NCBI GenBank assembly: GCA_937916485.1 | Contig: CALFSV010000203.1 | Span: 1-16,583 of the forward strand | Length of the DNA: 16,583 bases | DNA from: an uncultured Paracoccaceae bacterium | GTDB taxonomy: Bacteria > Pseudomonadota > Alphaproteobacteria > Rhodobacterales > Rhodobacteraceae | Direction: 5' to 3' | Part shown: one piece after another, positions 15,466 through 16,583 of the stretch | Layout of the letters: each line of letters opens with the position of its first letter | Numbering within the stretch: position 1 is the stretch's first letter | Program-made: the position numbers and the translations under genes | Notes under the pieces: generated by a model | What the model was told of the DNA's origin: nothing | The model's input: the letters and a program-made list of their open reading frames with translations, nothing else | Databases searched by the model: none

Positions 15466-16583
15466 TTATTCAGCGATCTGACCGTCCTCAAGCTCGGGCA
15501 GGCGGAAAATCTGGCCAGGATAGATCAGGTCCGGATCGCGGATGAGGTCCTTGTTGGCCTCGAACACCGCGACATACAGGATGCCCTCGCCATATCGGTC
15601 GCGGGCGATGGCCCAGAGGGTGTTGCCCGGCTGGACCGTCCGCACGGCCACGGAAAAATCCTCACGCTCTGTATCTTCGGCCATGACGGCGGCGATGGTC
15701 GCGCGCTCTTCGCGCAGGAACGGAGTTTCGATCCGGGACAGGACCGCCCCGTCGGCGTCAAGCTGATCGACCCGCAGGGTATAGACCCCCGTCGCCACGT
15801 CGCGCAGCAGGGTGGACCATGTGCCAATCTCTGAGATCGGAGCCTCTGCCACTGGGTCGTTGTCCAGATAGACCCGCACGCTGCCAGCCGATGTTGCACG
15901 TCCGGCCACAGTGACCTCACCGCTGTCATCATAGCTGATCGTGTCGAGGGCGACGGTGCGCAACACTTCGGGCGCGACTTCGGAGGCGCGGGCGGGTTGC
16001 AGAACCCGCAATCCTTCGGCGTCAGCGATCAGGACCGGAGGCGTCGTTGCAGGCGCCGCCGCAGGCGCGGCGATACCTGGCGCGTCAAGGGCGACTTGTG
16101 GCTGCGGTGGCTCTGACGGCGCGACCTCGGGAGCTGGCGGGTCGGCCAAGGCGACGTCCTGGCCTTCGGTCCCCGCAACCGCTGCTGTCGCTACATCCGG
16201 CGCGGCAGTGACCAAGGCCGGATCAGGTGCGCCGGGCGTTGCGGTGGCCACGGCAACAGGGGCATCCGAGGTGGCCGCTTCGGCCGCGCCTGGTTCAGCG
16301 GCTGTCGCGGCCGGTTGGGCATCCCCTTCGGCAGGGGGCTGTGCTGTCGCTTCTTGGGTTGCCTCTGCCACGGGACCCTCAACCGGTGCGGTGTCGGCCG
16401 ATGGAGCCACGGTCCCGGCGACAACATCCGCCGCAGCCTCGGAGATCGCTTGGTCTGGGTCTGTCGCAACCTCTGCAACAACGTCTGCGGCAACATCTGC
16501 GGCATCATCCGCTGTGACCTCTGTTGTGGCCTCTGCTGTGGCCTCTGTTGGGGCCTCTGCTGTGGCCTCTGCTGTAGCCTCTG
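15466..16583 (-). CDS. LysM-domain protein with Ig-like domain, 5'-truncated by window edge
   Basis: Predicted envelope protein binding peptidoglycan through a C-terminal LysM domain. LysM (about 15496-15645) shows VQPGNTLWAIARDRYGEG, a central EANKDLI and the closing IYPGQIFRLP. Before it, about 15715-15960 encodes a beta-strand-rich module (DDSGEVTVAGRATSAGSVRVYLD...) of the bacterial Ig-like type. The rest, to the window edge, is a long low-complexity arm rich in Ala, Pro, Glu, Thr and Val, likely a flexible periplasmic spacer. The frame stays open to base 16583, so the true start, and any signal or membrane anchor, lies outside; a GTG at 16410 is in frame but has no supporting evidence as a start. 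It is probably the first gene before the ABC exporter in this window. The exact function is unknown. Confidence 0.9.
   Translation of the reverse strand, partial: EATAEATAEAPTEATAEATTEVTADDAADVAADVVAEVATDPDQAISEAAADVVAGTVAPSADTAPVEGPVAEATQEATAQPPAEGDAQPAATAAEPGAAEAATSDAPVAVATATPGAPDPALVTAAPDVATAAVAGTEGQDVALADPPAPEVAPSEPPQPQVALDAPGIAAPAAAPATTPPVLIADAEGLRVLQPARASEVAPEVLRTVALDTISYDDSGEVTVAGRATSAGSVRVYLDNDPVAEAPISEIGTWSTLLRDVATGVYTLRVDQLDADGAVLSRIETPFLREERATIAAVMAEDTEREDFSVAVRTVQPGNTLWAIARDRYGEGILYVAVFEANKDLIRDPDLIYPGQIFRLPELEDGQIAE
16519..16583 (-). repeat. 12-bp tandem repeat encoding EATA units
   Basis: At least five successive copies of a CTCTGYTGTGGC unit (plus-strand reading, with single-base variants such as TGGGGC and TGTAGC) run to the window edge and probably continue. 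The period is a multiple of three, so copy-number change keeps the LysM protein in frame. On the minus strand each unit encodes Glu-Ala-Thr-Ala (one EAPT variant), extending the protein's spacer arm. Confidence 0.85.

Noticed and set aside
16408..16410. GTG as the start of the LysM protein
   Set aside because: The frame is open upstream to the window edge and continues the same Ala/Glu/Thr-rich composition, so the gene is truncated by the window rather than starting here.

Overview
The window is GC-rich, gene-dense chromosomal DNA that most resembles an alphaproteobacterium of the Rhodobacteraceae/roseobacter type. This rests on the protein style (a YfgM-like protein opening MSNNESFIDEVTEE, a C-terminal-LysM protein with an Ala/Pro/Glu-rich arm, an Atm1-type exporter) and on codon bias; it is inference, with no rRNA or tRNA present to confirm it. 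I found no insertion sequence, prophage, CRISPR array, integrase or tRNA.

Left part (1-3500): a leader with a striking poly-C tract precedes serS (seryl-tRNA synthetase, +). serS converges, with a 12-bp overlap, on a DUF2235 alpha/beta-hydrolase-like gene (-). That gene is divergent from a TspO/MBR-like membrane protein gene (+) across a 105-bp region holding two dyads and repeated CTGAC/GTCAG half-sites.

Middle left (3502-7016, all -): a yfgM-like gene, bamB and der, transcribed in that order. This is the same order as in the E. coli yfgM-bamB-der locus, and covers envelope-protein quality control, outer-membrane protein assembly and ribosome biogenesis. The first two genes use GTG and TTG starts.

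Middle right (7017-12250): a 340-bp divergent regulatory region with a TetR-operator-like palindrome and a cluster of CTGCCCAAT repeats. It is followed by a two-gene RND efflux operon (+): a membrane-fusion adaptor and, with a 4-bp ATGA overlap, a 1223-residue permease. The permease is longer than classical AcrB, carries what looks like an extra pair of transmembrane helices between TM6 and TM7, and has non-canonical residues at the usual proton-relay positions. No TolC-type outer-membrane factor and no regulator gene lie in the window.

Right part (12255-16583, all -): in transcription order, a LysM-domain protein (5' end beyond the window, with 12-bp tandem repeats at the edge), an Atm1/HMT-type ABC half-transporter, and a Bcr/CflA-type MFS exporter that converges on the RND permease with only a 4-bp gap. 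Three exporters from three families thus lie within about 8 kb. Most of the window is recognisable housekeeping and transport genes. The features most worth a second look are the permease architecture, the regulatory repeats at 7125-7253 and 2711-2784, the G-quadruplex-capable serS leader and the 3' hairpin after the RND operon.
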